DNA from: Bacteroidales bacterium | Lineage (GTDB): Bacteria; Bacteroidota; Bacteroidia; Bacteroidales; UBA932 | Direction of reading: 5' to 3' | Assembly: GCA_030695025.1 (NCBI GenBank) | Contig: JAUYTX010000013.1 | Span: 20,068 to 84,067, forward strand | Length of the DNA stretch: 64,000 nt | Shown: piece after piece, positions 17,385-26,088 of the stretch | How positions within the stretch are numbered: the stretch's first letter is position 1 | Layout of the letters: each line of letters begins with the position of its first letter | Made by a program: the position numbers and the translations under genes | Notes under the pieces: model-generated | Databases searched by the model: none | Told to the model about the DNA's origin: nothing | The model's input: the letters and a program-made list of their open reading frames with translations, nothing else

Positions 17385-19823
17385 ATGCAAGTACTAAAAT
17401 TCGGCGGGAGCTCGGTTGCAAATGCAGCCAACATTTCTAAGGTCGCCTCCATAGTAGCGGAGGCAGTGAAAAGAGACAGAACAATTCTGGTTGCCTCGGC
17501 AATCGGAGGTTGTACAGATAAGCTCATCCTGACGGGAAAACTTGCATCCTCCAAGGATACCGAATACAAAGAGATAATTACAAATTTGGAGAGAAGACAT
17601 AAAGAGATAACCGAGCAGCTAATTCCACAAGGCTTTAGAGAGCCCGTTGAAAAAAGGTGCTCAGAGCTGTTTGTGAAGCTCAGGGAGATCTGCGAAGGAA
17701 TTTCATTAGTGGGAGAGCTTACTCCGGCATCTTCAGATGTTGTGGTAAGTTTCGGAGAGTTGCTCTCAACATCAATTATCTCTGCAAAACTGACATCAAT
17801 GGGCATAAACAACGTTTGGACAGATGCCCGCAACTTTATAAAAACAACCCGGGTAAACTCGGCGAACATAGTAGATACCAATGAAACATACAAAAGAATG
17901 GGCGAGTACCTGCAGGCAAACGGAACAAGGTTGTACGTTGTCCCGGGATTTATTGCCAGCGACAATGAAGAGCGAACAACCACCCTTGGCAGGGGTGGGT
18001 CAGATTACACTGCCTCGCTCTTTGCAGCAGGAACAGGAGCAAGAGTTCTTGAAATCTGGACAGATGTAAGCGGAATGATGACTGCCGACCCCAGAATTGT
18101 ACCTGAGGCCCGCACCATTGACCATATCTCGTACAAAGAGGCGCTTGAGCTTTCGCACTTTGGGGCAAAAGTTGTTTACCCTCCTACCATTCAGCCCGTT
18201 GTAAGAAAAGCAATTCCCATAATTGTCAAAAACACCTTTGACCCAAAGGGGTCATCAACAATAATTGAGAGATATCCACCCGAAAACAAGAGCAAAATTC
18301 GAGGAATATCAAGCAGCAACCGTATAGCACTACTCTCACTTGAGGGGAGTGGAATGGTTGGCATTCCGGGTTACTCGGGAAGATTCTTTACAGCCCTTGC
18401 CAACGCCTCGATAAATGTAATTCTCATAACACAAGCCTCTTCGCTTCACACAATGTGCGTTGCTGTTGAGGAGGCAGATGCAGTAAGAGCAGGGTTAGCG
18501 GTAGATGAGGCATTTGCCTATGAAATAAGCATAAACAAGGTGAATAAAGTGGTTGTAGAAAAGGGCTTTTCGATTGTCACTCTTGTTGGAGATGATATGA
18601 AAAACCAATCCGGCACCGGGGGCAGAATGTTTGACGCTCTGGGCAGGGCAGGAATAAACCTCAGGGCAATAGCACAAGGCTCTTCGGAGAGAAACATCTC
18701 AACCATAATTGCAGCGGCGGATACCAATAACGCAATTAAGGAGATTCATGATGAATTTTTCGGAACCAGAAAGAGGAGAATCAACCTCTTCATTGCGGGG
18801 TTCGGGAATGTAGGCAAAGAACTTGTTTCGCTCATAGGCCAACAGGTGAACGAACTATATGCATCAAAAAACGTAAGTGTGGTAATCACCGGAATTTGCA
18901 CAAGCAAGATGATGGTGGTGAGAAAAGAGGGCATTAACCCGGCCGAAGCAGAGCAGGCTCTGCAAGAGGGGGAGAGAGCCGACATCAACTCATTTATTCG
19001 TCAAGCCTCCTTTGCAGCTCCACGGAATGCAGTCTTTGCCGACTGTACAGCCGACCCTTCGGTAGCTTCACTTTACGGTGAAATCTTTTTCAAAGGGATT
19101 TCAGTTGTTACCTGCAACAAAATTGCTTTGGCCTCCGAAACCGATAATTACCAATCTCTTAAAAGGGGAACATACGAAAACGGAGTTAAACTATTCTATG
19201 AAACTACGGCAGGAGCTGCCCTCCCTCTATTATCAACAATAGAACGCCTTAAGGAGAGCGGCGAGAAGATAATCTCACTGGAAGCAATCCTTTCGGGAAC
19301 ACTCAACTACCTCTTTAGCAACTACGATGGGTCAAAAACCTTTGCAACCCTCATAAAAGAGGCAAAAGAGGCCGGATACACCGAACCTGATCCTAGAACT
19401 GACCTTTCTGGAGGTGATGTTGTAAGAAAGTGCACAATAATTGCCAGAGAGTGCGGGTTTCAGCTTGAGCAGAGCAATGTTAAGACAGAGCCTGCAATTG
19501 AGACCTCACTAATGTCAGGCAGCATTGAAGAGTTCTACAAAAAAGTTGAGAAGGCAGAGAAGAGCATAAGTGAGAAGTTTGCAGAGGCTGCCCAAAAGGG
19601 AGAGAGGCTGAAATACATTGCCTCTATTAAAGATGGAGAGTATTCGGTTGGGATAAAAAGCGTTGGCCCTGAACACCCGCTCTATAACATCAACGGAACA
19701 AATAACTCTCTAATGATCAAGACATCTAACTACCCCGATGGAGTTGTTATAACCGGAGCCGGAGCAGGCGCAAGAGTAACCGCCGGGGGCGTATTGAACG
19801 ATATTTTAAGAGCAGCAATTTAA
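17385..19823 (+). CDS. thrA: Bifunctional aspartate kinase / homoserine dehydrogenase
   Basis: This fused enzyme carries out the first and third steps of the aspartate pathway. The kinase domain starts with KFGGSSV (Lys5) and includes GRGGSDYTA. ACT-type regulatory repeats lie at about residues 310-455. The NAD(P)-binding homoserine dehydrogenase begins with GFGNVG (472-477), and the catalytic region includes ETTAGAALP and SGTLNYLF. At 812 residues it has the usual fused length. Fused enzymes are commonly inhibited by threonine through the ACT region. It is flanked by metX and asd (25-base gap). Confidence 0.97.
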   Translation: MQVLKFGGSSVANAANISKVASIVAEAVKRDRTILVASAIGGCTDKLILTGKLASSKDTEYKEIITNLERRHKEITEQLIPQGFREPVEKRCSELFVKLREICEGISLVGELTPASSDVVVSFGELLSTSIISAKLTSMGINNVWTDARNFIKTTRVNSANIVDTNETYKRMGEYLQANGTRLYVVPGFIASDNEERTTTLGRGGSDYTASLFAAGTGARVLEIWTDVSGMMTADPRIVPEARTIDHISYKEALELSHFGAKVVYPPTIQPVVRKAIPIIVKNTFDPKGSSTIIERYPPENKSKIRGISSSNRIALLSLEGSGMVGIPGYSGRFFTALANASINVILITQASSLHTMCVAVEEADAVRAGLAVDEAFAYEISINKVNKVVVEKGFSIVTLVGDDMKNQSGTGGRMFDALGRAGINLRAIAQGSSERNISTIIAAADTNNAIKEIHDEFFGTRKRRINLFIAGFGNVGKELVSLIGQQVNELYASKNVSVVITGICTSKMMVVRKEGINPAEAEQALQEGERADINSFIRQASFAAPRNAVFADCTADPSVASLYGEIFFKGISVVTCNKIALASETDNYQSLKRGTYENGVKLFYETTAGAALPLLSTIERLKESGEKIISLEAILSGTLNYLFSNYDGSKTFATLIKEAKEAGYTEPDPRTDLSGGDVVRKCTIIARECGFQLEQSNVKTEPAIETSLMSGSIEEFYKKVEKAEKSISEKFAEAAQKGERLKYIASIKDGEYSVGIKSVGPEHPLYNINGTNNSLMIKTSNYPDGVVITGAGAGARVTAGGVLNDILRAAI

Positions 19824-19848
19824 AAACAGCATTTAACAGAATATTTAT

Positions 19849-20865
19849 ATGAAAATAGCAGTCGTAGGAGCTACCGGCCTGGTAGGAACTAAAATGCTGG
19901 AGGTTCTGGCAGAGAGAGACTTTCCCGTAACCGAACTCATTCCCGTTGCATCTGAAAGGTCAGCAGGCAGGAGTATATATTTCAAGGGAAAGGAGTACAA
20001 GGTTGTAACACCAAAAGAGGCAATTGCAATGAGACCCCATATTGCCCTCTTCTCGGCAGGTGCCGGCACCTCAGGAGAGTGGGCACCCAAATTTGCAGCT
20101 GCCGGTTGCCGGGTTGTTGACAACTCATCCCGGTGGAGAATGGAGCAAGGGATTAAGTTAATTGTCCCCGAAGTAAATGGCAACACACTCATAAAGAGCG
20201 ATATGATAATTGCCAACCCCAACTGTTCTACCATTCAAATGGTGGTAGCACTCAATCTTTTACATGCAAATTTCAAGCTCAGGAGAATTGTTGTTTCAAC
20301 ATACCAATCTGTAACAGGAAGCGGCATCAAAGGCATTAATCAACTCACCAACGAGCGGGAAGCCAATCTTCAGGCAAACACACCAGGGGAGACACCTTCA
20401 TCTGCCTACCCGTACCAATCTGCATACCCCTATCAGATAGACATGAACCTCATCCCCCAGATTGATACCTTTCTCGATAACGGATACACAAAAGAGGAGA
20501 TGAAGATGGTGAATGAGACCAAGAAGATAATGGGCGATGAATCAATTGCTGTTAGTGCAACAACGGTAAGGGTTCCGGTGGTTGGCGGCCACTCCGAAAG
20601 CGTGAATGCAGAGTTTGAAACCAGTTTTACCATGGAGCAGGTCAACAAAATTCTCAGGGAATCTCCGGGTGTAATTCTCTCAGATCATAATGAAGAACCT
20701 CCCTACCCTATGCCTCTTTTTGCACAAAACAGAGACGAGGTTTTCGTAGGAAGGGTCAGAAGAGACCTCTCTTGTGAAAATGCTATAAATATGTGGGTTG
20801 TCTCAGACAATCTTCGCAAGGGAGCAGCCACTAATGCTGTGCAGATTGCAGAACTTTTCCTGTAA
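19849..20865 (+). CDS. asd: Aspartate-semialdehyde dehydrogenase
   Basis: The enzyme reduces aspartyl phosphate to aspartate semialdehyde, the step between the two activities of ThrA. The 338-residue chain opens with the NADP-binding GATGLVGTKML. The catalytic Cys126 is in NPNCSTIQMV and the acid-base His lies in GGHSES. It is the last gene of the metY-metX-thrA-asd set; no clear hairpin terminator follows before the parE promoter. Confidence 0.96.
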   Translation: MKIAVVGATGLVGTKMLEVLAERDFPVTELIPVASERSAGRSIYFKGKEYKVVTPKEAIAMRPHIALFSAGAGTSGEWAPKFAAAGCRVVDNSSRWRMEQGIKLIVPEVNGNTLIKSDMIIANPNCSTIQMVVALNLLHANFKLRRIVVSTYQSVTGSGIKGINQLTNEREANLQANTPGETPSSAYPYQSAYPYQIDMNLIPQIDTFLDNGYTKEEMKMVNETKKIMGDESIAVSATTVRVPVVGGHSESVNAEFETSFTMEQVNKILRESPGVILSDHNEEPPYPMPLFAQNRDEVFVGRVRRDLSCENAINMWVVSDNLRKGAATNAVQIAELFL

Positions 20866-20926
20866 GAATGTTCTTATTTTGTTTATAACCTGCTTTGTCG
20901 AATGTACTCATAAGCGTTAAAATTTT

Positions 20927-20934
20927 TAACTTTG
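20927..20934 (+). promoter_or_regulatory. -7 box of parE
   Basis: TAACTTTG fits TAnnTTTG and ends 22 bases before the parE ATG. No TTTG at the expected -33 distance. Confidence 0.6.
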
Positions 20935-20956
20935 TACAAAATTCCCAAAAACCCAT

Positions 20957-22792
20957 ATGAGTACATATACAGAGAAAGAGGTCAAAACCCTGGAGTGGAA
21001 CGAGCATATCCGCAGAAGGCCGGGTATGTACATTGGAAAACTAGGAGACGGAGCTTCGCCTGATGACGGAATTTATGTACTGTTAAAAGAGGTTATGGAT
21101 AACTCCGTTGACGAATACGCAATGGGTTTCGGCAAAAGCATCTCCATTACCATTGAGAACAGGGTTGTAACCGTAAGAGATTACGGGAGGGGTATTCCAC
21201 TGGGCTCGCTGGTTGATGTAGCAAGCAGAATGAACACCGGAGCAAAATATGACAGCAAGGCATTTAAAAAATCGGTAGGTCTAAACGGAGTAGGTATTAA
21301 AGCGGTAAACGCACTCTCCGTTGCATTCTATATACAGGCATTTCGTGAAGGAGAGAGTCAGTACGCAAGGTTCAGCAGAGGTGAACTCATAGAGGAGAGT
21401 CGTATTCTTTCAAACGAAAAGAACGGTACCCTTGTACAATTTACCGCAGACGAGGAGCTATTTGGCAACTTCGTTTTCAATATGGAGTTTATCGAAAGTA
21501 TGGTTCGCAACTACTCCTATCTGAACACCGGACTGCAGATAAAGCTGAATGGAGCAGAATTTGTCTCAAGAAACGGTCTTCTTGACCTGCTTAACGAGAC
21601 TCTCACAAAAGAGCCATTCTATCCGCCAATTCACCTTAAGGGTGATGACATAGAGATTGCACTTACCCACGGCAACGACTACGGCGAGGGCATTTCATCG
21701 TTTGTAAACGGTCAGTTCACAACACAAGGCGGTACACATCTGGCTGCGTTTCGTGAGGCGGTTGCCAAAACCATAAAGGATTTCTTCAAAAGGGACTTTG
21801 ACCCGAGCGATGTTCGCCAAAGCATGATTGCTGCAGTGAGCATTAAGGTTCAGGAACCTGTATTTGAATCTCAGACAAAGACCAAACTTGGTTCAAAAGA
21901 GATTGCCCCCGGGGGAACCAGCATCAGAAATTTCATTGGAGACTTCTTAAAAGAGCACCTAAATAACTACCTCCACAGGCACCCGGACGCTGCAGACACA
22001 ATGCTTCGCAAGATTCTTGACTCAGAAAAGGAGCGCAAAGCAATTTCGGGCATTCAGAAACTTGCCAGAGAGAGGGCAAAAAAGGCCAATCTTCACAACA
22101 AAAAGCTTCGCGATTGCAGGGTTCACTACAACGACAAACACGAAAGGGCAATGGATAGCACCCTTTTCATTACTGAGGGTGATTCGGCAAGCGGTTCTAT
22201 AACCAAGAGCCGTGATGTTGTTTCGCAGGCAGTATTCTCGCTCAAGGGTAAACCTCAAAACTCATACGGGCTTAGCAAAAAAATTGTATACGAGAACGAA
22301 GAGTTCAACCTGCTTCAGGCAGCCCTAAACATTGAGGAGGATCTTGAAAACCTCCGCTACAATCAAATAGTTATTGCCACCGATGCCGACGTTGACGGTA
22401 TGCACATTCGTCTGCTACTTTTAACCTTCTTCCTGCAGTTCTTTCCTGACCTTATCCGTCAGGGGCACCTCTATATACTTCAAACTCCTCTTTTTAGAGT
22501 GCGAAATAAAAAAGAGACAATATACTGCTATTCAGGTGAAGAGCGCGACAAGGCAATCAGAAAATTAGGAACCAATCCCGAGATTACCCGCTTTAAAGGT
22601 CTTGGAGAGATCTCCCCTGACGAGTTCAAATACTTCATTGGTGAGAGCATCCGCCTTGAAAAGGTTCGCCTTGGCAACGACGACAACATTCCCGAACTGC
22701 TTGAGTTTTACATGGGCAAAAACACCCCCGACAGACAAAACTTCATAAAAGCCAATCTCCGCTCCGATGTAATTGTTGAGGAGGCGGTATAA
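20957..22792 (+). CDS. parE: DNA topoisomerase IV subunit B (GyrB/ParE family)
   Basis: This is the ATPase subunit of a type IIA topoisomerase. The 611-residue chain shows the GHKL ATP site ([33 protein letters not shown]), the transducer domain and a TOPRIM domain with Glu407 in [10 protein letters not shown] and the metal-binding TDADVDGMH. It is shorter than GyrB and lacks the GyrB insert, fitting the Bacteroidota ParE group. The partner parC is not adjacent; instead the gene is followed by the repeat-containing non-coding region. Confidence 0.9.
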   Translation: MSTYTEKEVKTLEWNEHIRRRPGMYIGKLGDGASPDDGIYVLLKEVMDNSVDEYAMGFGKSISITIENRVVTVRDYGRGIPLGSLVDVASRMNTGAKYDSKAFKKSVGLNGVGIKAVNALSVAFYIQAFREGESQYARFSRGELIEESRILSNEKNGTLVQFTADEELFGNFVFNMEFIESMVRNYSYLNTGLQIKLNGAEFVSRNGLLDLLNETLTKEPFYPPIHLKGDDIEIALTHGNDYGEGISSFVNGQFTTQGGTHLAAFREAVAKTIKDFFKRDFDPSDVRQSMIAAVSIKVQEPVFESQTKTKLGSKEIAPGGTSIRNFIGDFLKEHLNNYLHRHPDAADTMLRKILDSEKERKAISGIQKLARERAKKANLHNKKLRDCRVHYNDKHERAMDSTLFITEGDSASGSITKSRDVVSQAVFSLKGKPQNSYGLSKKIVYENEEFNLLQAALNIEEDLENLRYNQIVIATDADVDGMHIRLLLLTFFLQFFPDLIRQGHLYILQTPLFRVRNKKETIYCYSGEERDKAIRKLGTNPEITRFKGLGEISPDEFKYFIGESIRLEKVRLGNDDNIPELLEFYMGKNTPDRQNFIKANLRSDVIVEEAV

Positions 22793-22820
22793 TTCTCCGC
22801 GCCACTCTCTTCTGTTTTCC

Positions 22821-22991
22821 CAACTCCTCAACTCCGGCAACCGATTGTTTTAGGGTGCCCTCAAATTTTCCTGGTACTTTGCGGCGACTGCGGAACTCCT
22901 CCCTTTGGTCGTCAAACAGTCCTCGTCGTTCCCACAAAGTAGCCGCTGAAAATTATCGGAAAACAAATGTTGCCTTCGAGTTGAGGATTTG
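22821..22991 (+). repeat. Palindromic intergenic repeat element, copy 1
   Basis: The ends are inverted: left CAACTCCTCAACTC, right (reverse complement) CAAATCCTCAACTC. Further blocks recur in the same order when the right arm is inverted: GGCAAC, TTGTTTT, AATTTTC, TACTTTG and GGAAC. The whole unit is therefore a long imperfect fold-back, with the left arm slightly longer. Copy 2 lies exactly 378 bp downstream, and over 22822-22995 the two differ at only five bases (first two at 22852 and 22857). No transposase is encoded, so it resembles a MITE or REP/BIME-like element. Confidence 0.85.
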
Positions 22992-23198
22992 CTCAGTAGG
23001 TCATAAAGTCTTGGTAGAAATTATATATCTGTATAAATATTCGGTTTTTTCGGAAGTTGTATTTCAAGTTGTTTCACAAACAACTGATTAGCTTATAAAT
23101 ACGGAATTGACTTAACTGTTTTCAACTCTGTCAATTTTATATCATGCTTGTTATGTGCAACTTACAACACAACTTAAAATTCCACTTTTTTTGCTTTC

Positions 23199-23369
23199 CA
23201 ACTCCTCAACTCCGGCAACCGATTGTTTTGGGGTACCCTCAAATTTTCCTGGTACTTTGCAGCGACTGCGGAACTCCTCCCTTTGGTCGTCAAACAGTCC
23301 TCGTCGTTCCCACAAAGTAACCGCAGAAAATTATCGGAAAACAAATGTTGCCTTCGAGTTGAGGATTTG
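23199..23369 (+). repeat. Palindromic intergenic repeat element, copy 2
   Basis: This is the same element and orientation as copy 1, shifted by 378 bp, with identical terminal inverted repeats and internal blocks. Identity continues about five bases outside the left end and ten outside the right end (to about 23373-23381), so the mobile or duplicated unit may be slightly longer. It ends 28 bases before the stop codon of the small AraC gene. Confidence 0.85.
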
Positions 23370-23397
23370 CTCAATAGTTCACAAACTGAAAATTCAA

Positions 23398-23937
23398 TTA
23401 CTTCTGGCGCACCATTAAACCCTTCATGTACTGCCCCGGAGTTATACCCTCTAAGCGTTTAAAGTACCTGATGAAGTTGCGTTTACTGCCGAAGCCTGAG
23501 ACAATTGCTAGGTCATCAATTGTGGTGTTTACCTTTGAATTGGTTTTTGAGTTAGTCTTAGAGTTAGTTTCCGGATAAGATTCTGAGTATAATTTAGTGT
23601 CAGTTTTCGCATTAGTAAAATTCACCAGATAATCCTTTGCATAGGCGATCCTATGAAAGTTAATATAATCTGTAAAGGTTGTTCCCTTAATACTCTTAAT
23701 GGACCTTGAGAGGTAGGTTCTGTTGGTTCCTACCTCCTTGGCCAACTTGCCTATTTGCAGGTTTTGATTTAGAAAGAGTTTGTCTCTTTTTAGTACAGAG
23801 TCTGATCTGCTTATTATTAAATTATCTCTGGTCAGCTTACAATCCTGTTCTGTTTTGCGAAATCTTTTGAAAACTGCCTTAACAACGAGCTGTCCAATCA
23901 AACTGAGAATCCTTTTAATGTCTTGATTCTTTTTCAT
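23398..23937 (-). CDS. Small AraC-family HTH protein with low-complexity insert
   Basis: The 179-residue protein is an AraC/XylS-type DNA-binding domain. The first HTH is near residues 60-80 (IGKLAKEVGTNRTYLSRSIK) and the second near 140-160 (IDDLAIVSGFGSKRNFIRYFK), ending in the family signature (GITPGQYMKG). Between them the linker is enlarged by a Thr/Asn/Ser/Lys stretch with three TNSK-like units (about 121-137). The N-terminal 55 residues are basic with no ligand-binding domain. It overlaps the end of the upstream membrane AraC gene by 23 bases, so it is probably translationally coupled to it. Confidence 0.8.
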   Translation of the reverse strand: MKKNQDIKRILSLIGQLVVKAVFKRFRKTEQDCKLTRDNLIISRSDSVLKRDKLFLNQNLQIGKLAKEVGTNRTYLSRSIKSIKGTTFTDYINFHRIAYAKDYLVNFTNAKTDTKLYSESYPETNSKTNSKTNSKVNTTIDDLAIVSGFGSKRNFIRYFKRLEGITPGQYMKGLMVRQK

Positions 23938-25060
23938 GGTAAATTTTCATTTTCTGATCTTTACACCAATCCGCAGGAGATCTCCCGACATAAAATCTAA
24001 AAGCAATCGTAAAGGTTGCCATCGAGCCAAATCCTGAAAGATCACACAATTGCTGAATTGACAATTTTGTATCGCTGTAAAACAGCTTTTTGGCCTCTTC
24101 AATCCTGTAATAGTTTACGAACTGGTTGAAGTTATGACCGTAGCTGTCATTTATCACTCTCGAAATATAGGTTTTGTTTGTATAAAGGTAGAGCGATACC
24201 TCCTGTATTGTAATGTCAGATCGCAGGTATGGTTTCTCCGTTTCGAAATATTGTATAAGCCTGTCTCTTATCTCTTCGCTTTTCCCTTCATCAGAAATTC
24301 TTCTTTCACCGGGATGTGAATTTTTTATTGACACATTTTCAATTAAAGCCGCTACCGGATGATACTTAATATATGGGTAAAGTAATTTTAAAATAATCAT
24401 ATAATTGACTAATGAAAGTGCAACTTCAAATCCATTAATTCTTGTCTCTACCTTAACCGAAATAATATAAAAAATATAAATCAACGACAGTATTACTGCA
24501 AGAATAAGCAGAAAAGCATCATTAAGGAATTTCTGAGATGAGACGGCGTCGTATTTGGTTATTGCCTTGAACAGTTTTATAACACTGAATATTATAACCA
24601 ACATATTGATGGTGCTTATCAAAATGATAGTACTTATGAGTGCTTTACCTGAATTAGTACTGTAATTGCTTAGAAACATAATAAGAATCACATTTAAAAC
24701 GAGAGCAAGCAGAGGTGTCAGTGTATAAAATTTAAAGTTGATCTCTTTGTTGCTAAGATGGACTTTGTTGTAAACATGAATTGGCAGAAAGAGTTGAACC
24801 AGGTTTGCTGCCAATAGGGGTTTCACATCCACGAAGCCGGAAAAGCCTTCATAATATGGCATTGCCATCCTAAGTAGCTGCAAAATAAAGATACCGGATG
24901 CAGTTAAAGAGAGTACAATTAGTGTCTGCCTCTCTTTAAAAGGTAACTCTTTCCTGAGGACGCACAAATAGACGAGGTAAGCCGAAATCACAAGATAAAT
25001 CAAAGGAATCAGAGACTCTGCCTGATGAAAAATCTCTCCCCACAAATTAAAGTTTAGCAT
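23915..25060 (-). CDS. Membrane-embedded AraC-family transcriptional regulator
   Basis: The 381-residue protein has about seven hydrophobic segments in residues 15-240 (for example LIPLIYLVISAYLVYLCVL and AFLLILAVILSLIYIFYII). A C-terminal AraC domain follows, with two HTH motifs (ITIQEVSLYLYTNKTYISRV and LSIQQLCDLSGFGSMATFTIAF). It resembles Bacteroidota regulators in which a multi-pass membrane sensor is joined directly to an AraC output domain. The signal sensed is unknown. The frame runs into the small AraC gene. No TAnnTTTG promoter is seen upstream. Confidence 0.82.
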   Translation of the reverse strand: MLNFNLWGEIFHQAESLIPLIYLVISAYLVYLCVLRKELPFKERQTLIVLSLTASGIFILQLLRMAMPYYEGFSGFVDVKPLLAANLVQLFLPIHVYNKVHLSNKEINFKFYTLTPLLALVLNVILIMFLSNYSTNSGKALISTIILISTINMLVIIFSVIKLFKAITKYDAVSSQKFLNDAFLLILAVILSLIYIFYIISVKVETRINGFEVALSLVNYMIILKLLYPYIKYHPVAALIENVSIKNSHPGERRISDEGKSEEIRDRLIQYFETEKPYLRSDITIQEVSLYLYTNKTYISRVINDSYGHNFNQFVNYYRIEEAKKLFYSDTKLSIQQLCDLSGFGSMATFTIAFRFYVGRSPADWCKDQKMKIYHEKESRH

Positions 25061-25188
25061 AGTATTTAGTTTAAATTTGTTTCTACCAATTTAAATAAAA
25101 TTGTAGAAAGAAAAAACTAAATATCTATGAATCTGTAATTTATCTGATTCTAGGTTTATTTTCTAATGCTGAATGTGTAAAAGTGGCT

Positions 25189-26088
25189 CTACTTCTTCAT
25201 TTCATCGAATCCCTGGCCATAAACACCCATTACATTGCCAACAGATAAAAATGCGTTTTTATCGATTTCTCGTACGATTTTAAAAACGAAGTTGCTTTCG
25301 GTGCGCCTTACTATCACCATTAGCACCTTACCGTGCTGCTTTGTGAACCATCCCATGGCGTCAATTACGGTTACGCCGCGGCCAAGTGTGGTTATGCGGT
25401 CGGCAATCTCTTCGTGATTTTTTGAGAAGATGAATATCTGGATAGATTGTCTGGCGCCTGAGAGTATCAGGTCAATGGTGTAGCTTGTTACCCCTATTAA
25501 TACATAACCGTAGATTATGGTTGCCACTCGGCTGCCTAATGAACCTTCGGTTGGGATTAGTATTGCGCTGCCAATGATTATGATGTCCATCATAAGTATT
25601 AGCCGGCCGGGTGAGATGTTGCGGTATTTATTGATTATGAGGGCTATAATGTCGGTTCCGCCTGAGCTGCCTCCCTGGGTAAAGGTTATGGCTATGCCGG
25701 CCCCGGCACAGGCTCCGCCTATAATGGCAGAGAGCAGCTTGCCGTTCTCTATTGCGATATCCTGAATCAGCTCTGGGGGTATGATTCCGGGAAGGAATTT
25801 AAGGAATAGTGTTACGGCAAAAATTGCATAAACAGTTTTAAGCCCGAATGTCTTGCCCAGAATCTTAAGGGCAAAGGCAAGCAGAATGATATTAATGATA
25901 AAGAATGAGTAGCTTACCTGAAAGCCGGTCATGTAATATATTATTGCAGAAATGCCTGTAACTCCTCCGCCAACCAGGCCGTTGGGTATAAGAAAAACTA
26001 CCCAGCCGATAGAATAGAGCAAAAGCCCCAATGCTATGAGCAGATACTCCTTTATTCCTGTAAAGATTGTTCCGGTTTTCTTCTCCAC
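25189..26088 (-). CDS. YitT family membrane protein (second of a tandem pair)
   Basis: The 299-residue protein has the YitT fold: about five transmembrane segments with the GGVTGISAIIYYMTGF and TQGGSSGGTDIIALI motifs (residues about 10-200). A C-terminal cytoplasmic DUF2179 domain follows (TTLGRGVTVIDAMGWF, VIVRRTESNFVFKIVREID, FLSVGNVMGVYGQGFDEMKK). The function of the family is unsettled. It overlaps its paralog upstream by 37 bases. The start at 26088 could be later, but the first segment requires most of the N-terminus. Confidence 0.88.
   Translation of the reverse strand: MEKKTGTIFTGIKEYLLIALGLLLYSIGWVVFLIPNGLVGGGVTGISAIIYYMTGFQVSYSFFIINIILLAFALKILGKTFGLKTVYAIFAVTLFLKFLPGIIPPELIQDIAIENGKLLSAIIGGACAGAGIAITFTQGGSSGGTDIIALIINKYRNISPGRLILMMDIIIIGSAILIPTEGSLGSRVATIIYGYVLIGVTSYTIDLILSGARQSIQIFIFSKNHEEIADRITTLGRGVTVIDAMGWFTKQHGKVLMVIVRRTESNFVFKIVREIDKNAFLSVGNVMGVYGQGFDEMKK

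Larger units (their letters stand above)
22793..23397. other. 605-bp non-coding region with two repeat copies
   Basis: Between parE and the AraC gene no coding sequence is credible. It holds two direct copies of a 171-bp palindromic element (22821-22991 and 23199-23369). The 207-bp AT-rich stretch between them shows no gene, hairpin terminator or full TAnnTTTG promoter that I can support. Short frames crossing the repeats are repeat-derived. Confidence 0.8.

Noticed and set aside
22855..23091. Short plus-strand ORF (78 aa) and a similar one at 23155-23418 (87 aa) across the repeats
   Set aside because: Both frames are produced by the two copies of the palindromic element, share the same translated stretch for that reason, and end in unrelated flanks. 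No promoter or domain supports them.
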